5,820 bases of DNA from Actinomycetota bacterium (GCA_019425105.1 JAHYYD010000146.1:1-5820); one strand, 5' to 3'; positions 1-5,681 are shown, numbered from the stretch's first letter. The notes: generated by a model from the sequence alone, not told the origin. A program made the numbers and translations.

Positions 1-759
1 TCGGGCCGCACGATCAAGTTCATCTACATCATTCCGAACTACCACAACCCCGCGGGCGTCACGCTCTCCGCTGAGCGCCGCCCAATCATCGCCGAGATCT
101 GTCTGCGTGAGCACGTCCTGATCGTCGAAGACAACCCCTACGGTCTGCTCGGCTTCCACAGCGACCCGCTGCCGGCCATCGCCTCGTACAGCCCCGAGGG
201 CGTCGTCTACCTGGGTTCGTTCTCGAAGATGTTTGCGCCCGGCTTCCGCATCGGTTGGGCGTACGCGCCGCACGCGATCCGCGCGAAGCTGGTCCTGGCA
301 CTCGAGTCGGCGATCCTGTGCCCGTCGATGGTCGGCCAGATGGCGATCGCCGACTACCTCAGCAACTACGACTGGTACGGCCAGGTGAAGTCCTTCCGCT
401 CGATGTACGCGGAGCGCTGCCGCGCGATGCTCACCGCGCTCGAGGAGTTCATGCCGTCGTGCACGTGGACGGTCCCGGACGGCGGCTTCTACACGTGGGT
501 TACGCTACCCGAAGGCCTCGACGCGAAGGCCATGCTGCCACGCGCCGTGAGCGCACAGGTGGCGTACGTGTCAGGTACGGCCTTCTACTACGACGGTTCG
601 GGTTCGAACCACATGCGCCTGTCGTTCTGCTACCCCACTCCCGAGGAGATCCGCGAGGGCGTGCGTCGCCTCTCGACGGTCGTCAACGCGGAGAAGGAAA
701 TCGTCGACATGTTCGGTACCGCCTCGGGTAACGAGGCCGGGGCCGGGTCCGACCGCTAA
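1..759 (+). CDS. PLP-dependent aminotransferase, fold type I (MocR-domain/LysN-like), 3' part
   Basis: The frame is open from the first base, so the gene begins outside the window; 252 C-terminal residues are present, against about 400 for the family. Visible hallmarks: PNYHNPAG near residue 13 (family version PTFQNPTG), the PLP-nitrogen aspartate D44 in EDNPYG, the Schiff-base lysine K76 in SFSKMFAPGFRIGW, and the carboxylate-binding arginine R206 in MRLSF. These place it with class I/II aminotransferases of the 2-aminoadipate/branched-chain type, a cytosolic family that transfers amino groups between amino acids and 2-oxo acids. The true substrate cannot be read from this fragment. The missing N-terminus leaves open whether a GntR-type DNA-binding domain (MocR regulator) is fused, but the fragment resembles stand-alone enzymes. 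The stop lies 23 bp before ddl on the same strand, so the two are probably cotranscribed. Confidence 0.9.
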   Translation, partial: SGRTIKFIYIIPNYHNPAGVTLSAERRPIIAEICLREHVLIVEDNPYGLLGFHSDPLPAIASYSPEGVVYLGSFSKMFAPGFRIGWAYAPHAIRAKLVLALESAILCPSMVGQMAIADYLSNYDWYGQVKSFRSMYAERCRAMLTALEEFMPSCTWTVPDGGFYTWVTLPEGLDAKAMLPRAVSAQVAYVSGTAFYYDGSGSNHMRLSFCYPTPEEIREGVRRLSTVVNAEKEIVDMFGTASGNEAGAGSDR

Positions 760-782
760 CAGTTACCCGAGGAGATACCCCC

Positions 783-1811
783 ATGGCTACCAAAGTTCTG
801 ATTATCGCCGGCGGTCTGACGCACGAGCGTGACGTGTCGGTTCGTTCGGGTCGTCGCGTCGCGAACATCCTGACGCAGTTCGGCTACGAGGTTCTCATTT
901 CTGACGTTGATGCGTCCCTCGCCGAGGCGATTGAGTCTTTCTCCCCCGACGTCGTGTGGCCTCTCGTGCACGGTTCGATCGGCGAGGATGGCTCTCTGCA
1001 GTCTTTCCTGGAGTCCGTGGGGATCCCGTTCGTGGGTTCTTCGTCGGTGCAGGCGATGCTGGCGTCAAACAAGCCGACTGCGAAGGCTCTCCTCGGTTCT
1101 GCGGGGCTTGCGACGCCCGGTTGGGTGACGCTGCCGCAGGCGATTTTCCGCCAGCTGGGCGCTTCGCATGTCCTCTCCGCGCTCGAGGGTTCGGTGTCCT
1201 TCCCCGTCGTCATTAAGCCGACGGACGGTGGTTCTGCGCTCGGTATTTCGACCGCAAAGGACGCGAAGAGCCTGCGCCGCGCGATGGTGGATGCCTTCGC
1301 CTACGGCCAGCGCCTGATGGTCGAGCAGCGCATCGACGGGCGCGACGTGGCCGTCTCCGTGGTCGACCTGTGGGACGGCCCCCAGGCGCTGCCCCCGGTG
1401 GAAATCTCCACGGATGGCGGCCGCTACGACTACGACGCACGCTACACGACGGACGAGACCGAGTACTTCGTACCGGCCCGTCTACCCGACGAGATCCTCG
1501 CGGACCTTCAGGCCGCGGCCGTCGAGGCCCACACGACGCTGGGTCTGCGCGACCTGTCCCGCATGGACTTCGTGGTCGACGACGAGGGCACCTGCTGGTT
1601 CATCGACGCGAACGTCGCTCCCGGCATGACGGACACATCGCTCCTCCCCCAGGCGGCCGATGCCCTCGACGATTCGTCGTTCGCGCAGCTGTGCGCCGAC
1701 ATCGTTGATTTCGTGGCCGGCGGGCGCGACGTGCACAGCGCCGACTACGTCATCGACGACGAAGGCGTCGGCGTCATCATCTCCGAAGATGCCCCGCCGA
1801 CCGAGGAATAA
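783..1811 (+). CDS. ddl: D-alanine--D-alanine ligase
   Basis: An ATP-grasp ligase of 342 residues that joins two D-alanines with ATP in the cytosol for the peptidoglycan stem peptide. The start is the ATG preceded by GAGGAG at 769-774 with 8 nt spacing. Aligned from memory to E. coli DdlB, it keeps E15 (HERDVS), the HG...GEDG motif (H63-G70), K145, S151 in the Gly/Ser-rich loop (DGGSALG), Y221 (DdlB Y216; points to D-Ala rather than D-lactate as second substrate), R260, D262, N277 and PGMT (280-283). Conservative departures are D275 where DdlB has the metal-binding glutamate E270, R220 for K215 and A152 for S151. An acidic tail of about 30 residues follows the catalytic domain. The length is close to the family's usual 300-370. 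It could be a second, divergent Ddl if the genome also carries the usual one elsewhere. Ligase assignment is firm; exact product preference is less so. Confidence 0.93.
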   Translation: MATKVLIIAGGLTHERDVSVRSGRRVANILTQFGYEVLISDVDASLAEAIESFSPDVVWPLVHGSIGEDGSLQSFLESVGIPFVGSSSVQAMLASNKPTAKALLGSAGLATPGWVTLPQAIFRQLGASHVLSALEGSVSFPVVIKPTDGGSALGISTAKDAKSLRRAMVDAFAYGQRLMVEQRIDGRDVAVSVVDLWDGPQALPPVEISTDGGRYDYDARYTTDETEYFVPARLPDEILADLQAAAVEAHTTLGLRDLSRMDFVVDDEGTCWFIDANVAPGMTDTSLLPQAADALDDSSFAQLCADIVDFVAGGRDVHSADYVIDDEGVGVIISEDAPPTEE

Positions 1812-1828
1812 TCACTCGTTCAACGCAC

Positions 1829-1868
1829 TGTGGGCTCGGGAGGATGATCCTCCCGGGCCCACATGTTT
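1829..1868 (+). terminator. Intrinsic terminator after ddl
   Basis: The left arm is 1829-1844, the loop TGA 1845-1847, and the right arm 1848-1863. This gives 16 pairs with one T/G wobble (1836 with 1856). It begins 17 nt after the ddl stop. The T-containing tail TGTTT (1864-1868) is the left half of a parS site. The hairpin is also nearly symmetrical for - strand transcripts, but those would meet no T tract. Confidence 0.82.
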
Positions 1869-1879
1869 CACGTGAAACA
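1864..1879. other. parS centromere site 1
   Basis: A perfect match to the 16-bp universal ParB-binding palindrome TGTTTCACGTGAAACA. It starts at the base after the ddl terminator stem and lies in the convergent ddl/HAD spacer. It shares 23 identical bases (1862-1884) with parS site 5 (4557-4579). Known function: ParB-CTP loading site. Confidence 0.97.
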
Positions 1880-1928
1880 ATCGCCAGTCCATCGCACTAT
1901 GCAACGACGGACACGCTCTATCACCGAC

Positions 1929-1949
1929 CGATTGTGGCACCCACAATCG
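1929..1949. repeat. Perfect 9-bp inverted repeat, 3-nt loop
   Basis: Arms CGATTGTGG (1929-1937) and CCACAATCG (1941-1949) flank CAC. There is no T tract on either side, so it is not a standard terminator. The symmetry suits a dimeric regulator's operator or an RNA hairpin; no known consensus was recognised. Confidence 0.6.
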
Positions 1950-1968
1950 TTGAATTCGAGCTAAATCA

Positions 1969-2015
1969 AGTGAGGACATCCTGACTGCCCGATGGGGCTG
2001 CCGAATGTCCTCACT
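1969..2015. repeat. 11-bp inverted repeat with nested stem
   Basis: Perfect arms AGTGAGGACAT (1969-1979) and ATGTCCTCACT (2005-2015) enclose 25 nt. Inside is a second stem, GCCC (1987-1990) with GGGC (1995-1998), nearly co-centred, giving a 47-nt hairpin. On the - strand the hairpin is followed by TTGATTTAG, a poor T tract. It might be a weak terminator for - strand readthrough past the HAD gene, a structured RNA, or a protein-binding site. Neither gene nor IS signature is present. Confidence 0.6.
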
Positions 2016-2162
2016 GTAGGGCGCTGCGGCTGTCCGACGCTGACGCGTATAGGGTGGACTGCCTTCTGACCCCTACCAGCGCAAGCGTAGCACATGTAGG
2101 GTACGCTCCGGGTCCGCGGTGGTATCACGTTCGCGCGCACTATTGAGGCACGCGGCCGATGT

Positions 2163-2178
2163 TGTTTCACGTGAAACA
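2163..2178. other. parS centromere site 2
   Basis: A perfect 16-bp match to TGTTTCACGTGAAACA in the convergent ddl/HAD spacer, 299 bp from site 1 (start to start) and 165 bp past the HAD stop codon. Confidence 0.97.
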
Positions 2179-2343
2179 TTGTCTGCTTCCGCCAAGCGGG
2201 CTAAGCCCTCCGGCGATCATTCGTGAAAGGTAGTACTGCACATTGACGAGAGCACACAATTGAATGAAACTTTCGTTCTCTGTACGGCTCTGTGTCGCAC
2301 TGAGCGATCCGACTAACAGCTCGCCTCGCCGACACCGAGGCTT

Positions 2344-2973
2344 TCAGAAAAGAAAACCAAGCTCCTTGAGACGCTTCTCGGCGTCCTCTGCACCCTTCCA
2401 GGTGATGCCTCGGACACCAAGTAACTCGGCAGCACGAACATTCTCTCGACGGTCATCGATGAACGCGATGTCTTCGTAGGGCACGCCAAGGCGCACGAGC
2501 ACATCGCGGTAGATGCCTCGAGACGGCTTGCAGATGCCGTGGTCACACGAGAAGGCAAAGAAGTCGAAGAGGCTCCCCCACTCGGAGCGGCGGATCGCCT
2601 TCGCGATCGGATACGGCGCGTTCGACAGGATGCCAACACGCACTGCCTGGCGGCGCAGCTGACGCACCAAGCCAAGCGCGGCCACGTTCGCTTTGGCCAT
2701 GCGCGACGCGTCCAAGGCCACGAGCTGTTTCAAAAGAGCACCGGACGGCTCCGGCTGCCCGCAATCTCCCGCAATACGATCCCAGAATTCACGATCGGAC
2801 AAACCCGCGTCATACTCTCCGCGATGGGCCCACATCGCCTGATCGACGAGCGACGTGAGGCCTCGTGAGTCGTCGCCGAACAACTCAGCGATTGCGTGCG
2901 GGTCCGGATGGGCGTCGACGAGGACTCCACCGACATCGAAAAGCACGGTGCGCGAGCTGCCTTGGGCGTTCAT
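2344..2973 (-). CDS. HAD-superfamily hydrolase, YihX-like
   Basis: A 209-residue haloacid-dehalogenase-type hydrolase, probably a cytosolic phosphatase of unknown substrate. All four HAD motifs are visible: motif I FDVGGVLVD with nucleophile D13, motif II S117 in ILSNA, motif III K149 in CKPSRGIY, and motif IV D173-D174 in FIDDRRENV. A helical cap lies between motifs I and II (about residues 20-95). In motif I the usual second aspartate (general acid) is G15, as in FDxGxV members such as E. coli YihX, a sugar-phosphate phosphatase. The frame extends to 3048, but the start at 2973 is preferred: it has AAGGAG 8 nt upstream, and the extra 25 residues lie before the normal HAD N-terminus. It lies 145 bp downstream of parB on the same strand. 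That gap contains a possible promoter, so it may be transcribed separately. A role in partition is not implied. Confidence 0.88.
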   Translation of the reverse strand: MNAQGSSRTVLFDVGGVLVDAHPDPHAIAELFGDDSRGLTSLVDQAMWAHRGEYDAGLSDREFWDRIAGDCGQPEPSGALLKQLVALDASRMAKANVAALGLVRQLRRQAVRVGILSNAPYPIAKAIRRSEWGSLFDFFAFSCDHGICKPSRGIYRDVLVRLGVPYEDIAFIDDRRENVRAAELLGVRGITWKGAEDAEKRLKELGFLF

Positions 2974-2981
2974 GCCTTTCG

Positions 2982-2987
2982 CTCCTT
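2982..2987 (-). promoter_or_regulatory. Ribosome binding site that sets the HAD start
   Basis: AAGGAG on the - strand, 8 nt from the ATG at 2973-2971. No comparable site is seen before the upstream in-frame ATG at 3048, so the shorter protein is favoured. Confidence 0.8.
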
Positions 2988-3016
2988 CTGGTACTGCGAG
3001 GGCCCGACGACGGACC

Positions 3017-3048
3017 CTTAAAAGTAGTTTAAGCGTAAATTCAGCCAA
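3017..3048 (-). promoter_or_regulatory. Possible promoter/operator for the HAD gene
   Basis: On the - strand, TTGGCT (3048-3043) and TACTTT (3026-3021) are 16 nt apart in an AT-rich patch between parB and the HAD gene. The -10-like box lies inside a 6-bp inverted repeat (CTTAAA 3017-3022, TTTAAG 3028-3033). The match to the sigma-70-type consensus is only partial, so this is tentative. Confidence 0.28.
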
Positions 3049-3118
3049 AGATTAGGGCAAGAAATGTCGTATAGGGAACATACTGCGCCTGATCTGCGGA
3101 AAGAAATATGAAGTTTGA

Positions 3119-4405
3119 TCAGTGGAGGATAAGGTCTGCAATTCGCTGAAGATCTTCGGATCCCGCGAATTCGATGACGATCCGACCCTTTTTACGCCCC
3201 TCGGTGATAGTCACGCGCGTATCGTACGCGTCGGACAGGGCCGACACGACGCTCTCACCAAGCGGCGACAGAGGACGCTGCTGGCGGGCACGCGGACGGG
3301 GCGTAGCCTTCGCCTTTCCGAGGCGGACAATCTCTTCGGTGGTACGCACGGAGAGACCCTCGGCGACGATTCGCTCAGCCAGTCGTTCCATCTCCTCTGC
3401 CGTCGACAGGGACAGCAGGGCACGGGCGTGGCCCGCCGTGATGACCTGTGCGGCCACCTTCTTTTGGACTGACGGCGGTAGCTTGAGCAGGCGCAGGGTG
3501 TTAGCAATCTGCGGGCGCGAGCGTGCGATTCGCTTGGCGAGCTCTTCCTGAGTCGCCCCGAAATCCGCCATGAGCTGCTGATATGCGCTCGCTTCTTCCA
3601 ACGGGTTGAGCTGGGCCCGATGGAGGTTTTCCAAGAGCGCATCGCGGAGCAGGTCTCCATCGTCGGTCTCTCGGATGATTGCCGGAATCGTGGTTTCGCC
3701 CGCGAGCTCGGAGGCACGCAGGCGGCGCTCACCCATGATCAGCTCGTAGCGCGCTTCAGGCTTCTCGGCGAGGAACTCCTGGAGTTTCTCGGAGCGGCCC
3801 GTTGCGGGGATACTACGAACGACGACGGGCTGGAGGACGCCCACCTCCTTGATGGAGGCTGACAGTTCCTTCAGATCGTCCTCATCGAAGACCTCGCGAG
3901 GCTGCTTCGTATTGGGAACGATCTGATCGATCGCAATTTCAGCGAAGGAAGCACCGGGCACCGGAAGGAGCTCATGATCGACGGATGTTTCACGTGAAAC
4001 TTCCTGCTCCGCATGAGTATCGGCGGCACCACCAGGAACCGTCGAAACAGGCTGACGCGCCGCACTCGTCCGGGAATCTGAGCCATTGATTCCACCGCCG
4101 AGGCCGCTGCGAGAGCCGCCTGCGCGTCGTCCACCCGCCGCCTCGACAGACGGCATCGCGGGGCGCTTCTTCTTCGACGAGGCAGTGGCCCGCTTCGGCT
4201 GGAGAAGATCCTTCGCGGATCCTCCCCTCCTGCCGGCGGAGCTACCTTCGGGGAAGAAGACGTCCAGGGGACGGGACGACGCGGAGGGTGCGGTATGTGG
4301 CGTCTGCTCACTAGCCTGAGGAATCAGGGCTCCAAGACCCCGGCCGAGACCGGAATGCTTTCGAGTGCCCTTACGGCCCTCAGACTTCGATGATGCATCC
4401 GCCAT
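3119..4405 (-). CDS. parB: Chromosome partition protein ParB (CTPase, parS-binding)
   Basis: A 428-residue ParB/Spo0J protein. It binds parS, uses CTP to close as a sliding clamp, spreads, and stimulates ParA. Domains in order: the ParA-activating N-terminal segment GLGRGLGALIPQ (19-30); a long low-complexity Ser/Ala/Gly/Arg linker (about 31-150); and the N-terminal CTP domain with GVLQP (189-193), GERRLRA (225-231) and ENLHR (259-263). These are followed by the parS-reading helix-turn-helix around 285-308 (TQEELAKRIARSRPQIANTL), TAGHARALL (323-331), and a C-terminal dimer domain ending in IVIEFAGSEDLQRIADLIL. Compared with compact ParBs there is an insert near 200-218 before YELIMGERR. The length exceeds the usual 280-350, mainly through the linker. 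The start ATG has AAGGAG 7 nt upstream. It follows parA by 173 bp and contains a parS site within its own coding sequence (3986-4001). ParB binding at parS 30 bp upstream of the start may give autoregulation (inference). Confidence 0.97.
   Translation of the reverse strand: MADASSKSEGRKGTRKHSGLGRGLGALIPQASEQTPHTAPSASSRPLDVFFPEGSSAGRRGGSAKDLLQPKRATASSKKKRPAMPSVEAAGGRRAGGSRSGLGGGINGSDSRTSAARQPVSTVPGGAADTHAEQEVSRETSVDHELLPVPGASFAEIAIDQIVPNTKQPREVFDEDDLKELSASIKEVGVLQPVVVRSIPATGRSEKLQEFLAEKPEARYELIMGERRLRASELAGETTIPAIIRETDDGDLLRDALLENLHRAQLNPLEEASAYQQLMADFGATQEELAKRIARSRPQIANTLRLLKLPPSVQKKVAAQVITAGHARALLSLSTAEEMERLAERIVAEGLSVRTTEEIVRLGKAKATPRPRARQQRPLSPLGESVVSALSDAYDTRVTITEGRKKGRIVIEFAGSEDLQRIADLILH
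3986..4001. other. Intragenic parS site 3 (15/16) inside parB
   Basis: TGTTTCACGTGAAACT matches universal parS except at the last base. It lies in the parB linker and spans the third base of codon 135 through codon 140, encoding VSRET (136-140). The 14-bp core palindrome is intact, so ParB binding is likely. Confidence 0.88.
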
Positions 4406-4435
4406 TGCAATACTCCTTCAATTGCGTCGGTTCAT

Positions 4436-4451
4436 TGTTTCACGTGAAACA
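4436..4451. other. parS centromere site 4 (parB upstream)
   Basis: A perfect universal parS, 30 bp before the parB start and 17 bp from its ribosome binding site. Flanking bases extend the dyad to a perfect 22-bp palindrome (4433-4454). Occupancy by ParB could affect parB expression as well as partition. Confidence 0.97.
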
Positions 4452-4536
4452 ATGCCATGAGAGCAGCAACTAAGCGTCGTTCGTCACTTTGTTGCACCAA
4501 TGATCACCCATCGTGACAAATACGTGCCGAGCTGCG

Positions 4537-4564
4537 GAAACATGCGGAAAACTCCGCATGTTTC
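4537..4564 (-). terminator. parA-parB intercistronic hairpin overlapping parS 5
   Basis: A perfect 12-bp stem: GAAACATGCGGA at 4537-4548 pairs with 4553-4564, and a 4-nt loop lies between them. In the parA direction it begins 14 nt after the parA stop codon. The distal arm ends in TGTTTC rather than a pure T run, so it may act as a weak terminator, an mRNA stability element or a processing site between parA and parB. Its parA-proximal arm includes six bases of parS 5 (4559-4564). Confidence 0.5.
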
Positions 4565-4574
4565 ACGTGAAACA
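4559..4574. other. parS centromere site 5 (parA 3' end)
   Basis: A perfect universal parS, 4 bp beyond the parA stop codon. The left half is shared with the adjacent 12-bp hairpin. A further half-site GAAACA lies at 4537-4542. Confidence 0.97.
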
Positions 4575-4578
4575 ATCG

Positions 4579-5457
4579 CTATTCAGCTGCAGAAAGGCGC
4601 TGACACAGCTCGAGCGCGGCCTTGCGATACGCGATCGCGCCAACGTTGCGCGGGTCGTAGGTGATAACCGTCTGGCCGTAGCTCGGAGCCTCTGAAATGC
4701 GTACGGAACGCGGAATGACAGTCTCGAATGTCTGCTCGGGGAAGTGCGAGCGCACCTCGCCCTCCACCTCCTCGGAGAGCCGGGTGCGCTTGTCTGCCAT
4801 CGTGAGCAGCATGCCCGAGACGCGCAGTCCCGGATTGAGGTCGACGCCGATGCGTTCAACGGTGTTCCACAGCTGGCTCAGACCCTCAAGCGCGTAGTAC
4901 TCCGCCTGGATCGGGATCATGACCTCGTCCGCGGCCACCATGACGTTCAGGGTCACGAGGCCGAGGGACGGTGGGCAGTCAATCAGGACGATATCGATCT
5001 CCGGGTGTTCGACGACGTACTCGCGCAGGGCGTCGCGCAAGCGATACTCGCGCCGATCAACGTCGACGAGCTCGATCTCGGCTCCGGACAGGTCAATCGT
5101 TGCCGGGCAGACGAGGATCCCGTCGACATCGGGGCACGGCTGTACGACGTCCGCGACGCTGGCACCCCCGATGATGACGCCGTACGTGGAGGGCGTACCG
5201 GCCGGGTGCGCAACGCCGAGCGCGCTGGACGCGTTACCCTGCGCGTCGGCGTCGACGACGAGCACCGATAGCCCGCCAATCGCGAGGCCCGCCGCGATGT
5301 TCACAGCGGACGTCGTCTTACCCACGCCGCCCTTCTGGTTCGCAACGGCGATGATGCGAGTGTGATCGGGACGCGGGAATGCCGCGCGCTCGAGCATGGC
5401 GAGATCGCGTAGGTTGCGCTCGATCTGAGTCGACAGAGGGGTGTTGTTGGTACTCAC
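4579..5457 (-). CDS. parA: Chromosome partition ATPase ParA (Soj family)
   Basis: A 292-residue deviant-Walker ATPase that binds non-specific DNA as an ATP dimer; ParB-stimulated hydrolysis drives origin segregation at the nucleoid. Motifs: deviant Walker A KGGVGKTT (42-49) with the signature lysine K42, the switch region VVDADAQGN (67-75; usually DLDPQGN), the Walker B-like LIDCPPSLG (158-166, D160), and the DNA-binding region PRSVRISEAPS (249-259). A 30-residue N-terminal extension precedes the ATPase core, as is common in actinobacterial chromosomal ParA. The start is GTG at 5457-5455, with AGGAAGG 6 nt upstream; the start codon sits inside a TCACGTGA palindrome that lacks the outer parS bases. 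It lies between probable rsmG and parB on the same strand, the classic origin-proximal order, and is 173 bp from parB. The length is normal for the family. Confidence 0.97.
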   Translation of the reverse strand: MSTNNTPLSTQIERNLRDLAMLERAAFPRPDHTRIIAVANQKGGVGKTTSAVNIAAGLAIGGLSVLVVDADAQGNASSALGVAHPAGTPSTYGVIIGGASVADVVQPCPDVDGILVCPATIDLSGAEIELVDVDRREYRLRDALREYVVEHPEIDIVLIDCPPSLGLVTLNVMVAADEVMIPIQAEYYALEGLSQLWNTVERIGVDLNPGLRVSGMLLTMADKRTRLSEEVEGEVRSHFPEQTFETVIPRSVRISEAPSYGQTVITYDPRNVGAIAYRKAALELCQRLSAAE

Positions 5458-5483
5458 GTGACACCTTCCTAGATACTGCCCCT

Positions 5484-5511
5484 AGTTTACGGGGAGACGC
5501 ACACACTTCCA
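5484..5511 (-). promoter_or_regulatory. Possible parA-proximal promoter
   Basis: On the - strand, TGGAAG (5511-5506) and TAAACT (5489-5484) are 16 nt apart, ending about 26 bp before the GTG start. The -10-like box matches 4 of 6 consensus bases and the -35-like box about 3 of 6. It is flanked by CCCC and GGGG, which could form a short hairpin. Tentative. Confidence 0.27.
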
Positions 5512-5582
5512 GCACGAAAAGCCCGTGATGCATCCAGGTGCACACAATCCCACTGACACGCGGGACAGCAGCGTAAAAACTC

Positions 5583-5657
5583 TTCTGTAGGATCGATTCT
5601 CCCAGCGCGGCGCAGCCACATGACAAACTACCAATCGAAAGAATCGATCTGACAGAA
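5583..5657 (-). terminator. Long inverted repeat with T-tracts upstream of parA
   Basis: Arms 5583-5600 and 5640-5657 match over 16 of 18 bases, with an uninterrupted 10-bp core GATCGATTCT/AGAATCGATC and an outer TTCTGT/ACAGAA. The 39-nt spacer separates them. On the - strand the hairpin is followed after 3 nt by TTTTT (5579-5575). On the + strand TTTTT occurs 7 nt beyond it (5665-5669). It could terminate rsmG-operon transcripts about 86 nt after the rsmG stop, act as a leader attenuator for parA, or bind a protein as a dyad. The large loop makes the terminator reading uncertain. Confidence 0.45.
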
Positions 5658-5681
5658 CGACACGTTTTTGTGCGCCACGTC

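Larger units (their letters stand above)
1812..2343. other. 532-bp gene-free convergent spacer with parS sites
   Basis: The region lies between the 3' ends of ddl (+) and the HAD gene (-). I find no convincing coding sequence; the 72-codon frame on the - strand (2179-1961) starts inside parS and looks incidental. Contents in order: the ddl terminator, parS 1, a 9-bp inverted repeat at 1929-1949, an 11-bp inverted repeat at 1969-2015, a weak 6-bp inverted repeat (2084-2089 with 2102-2107), parS 2, and a weak 6-bp stem at 2323-2341 beside the HAD stop. I see no tRNA-like sequence, DnaA box or CRISPR repeats. A small RNA cannot be excluded. Confidence 0.7.

Noticed and set aside
2017..2101. Repeated TAGGG motifs (2017, 2050, 2097 and CCCTA at 2071)
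   Set aside because: Spacing is irregular, orientation mixed and the motif short; similar copies occur at 3053 and 3072, so no array is supported.
1961..2179. 72-codon frame on the - strand starting MFHVKQ in the convergent spacer
   Set aside because: The start lies in parS, which gives MFHVKQ wherever it is read in that frame; no ribosome binding site and no recognisable protein features.
1812..2343. Chromosome origin (oriC) in the convergent spacer
   Set aside because: No DnaA boxes of the TTATCCACA or TTGTCCACA type and no AT-rich unwinding stretch were found; oriC is probably nearby but outside the window.
4513..4695. + strand frame through parS 5 into parA antisense
   Set aside because: It is antisense to the end of parA, and its MFHVKQ segment is simply parS translated.
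5454..5461. TCACGTGA at the parA start codon, resembling the parS core
   Set aside because: The outer four bases on each side do not match parS (only two of eight agree), so ParB binding is unlikely; it is the GTG start plus flanking bases.
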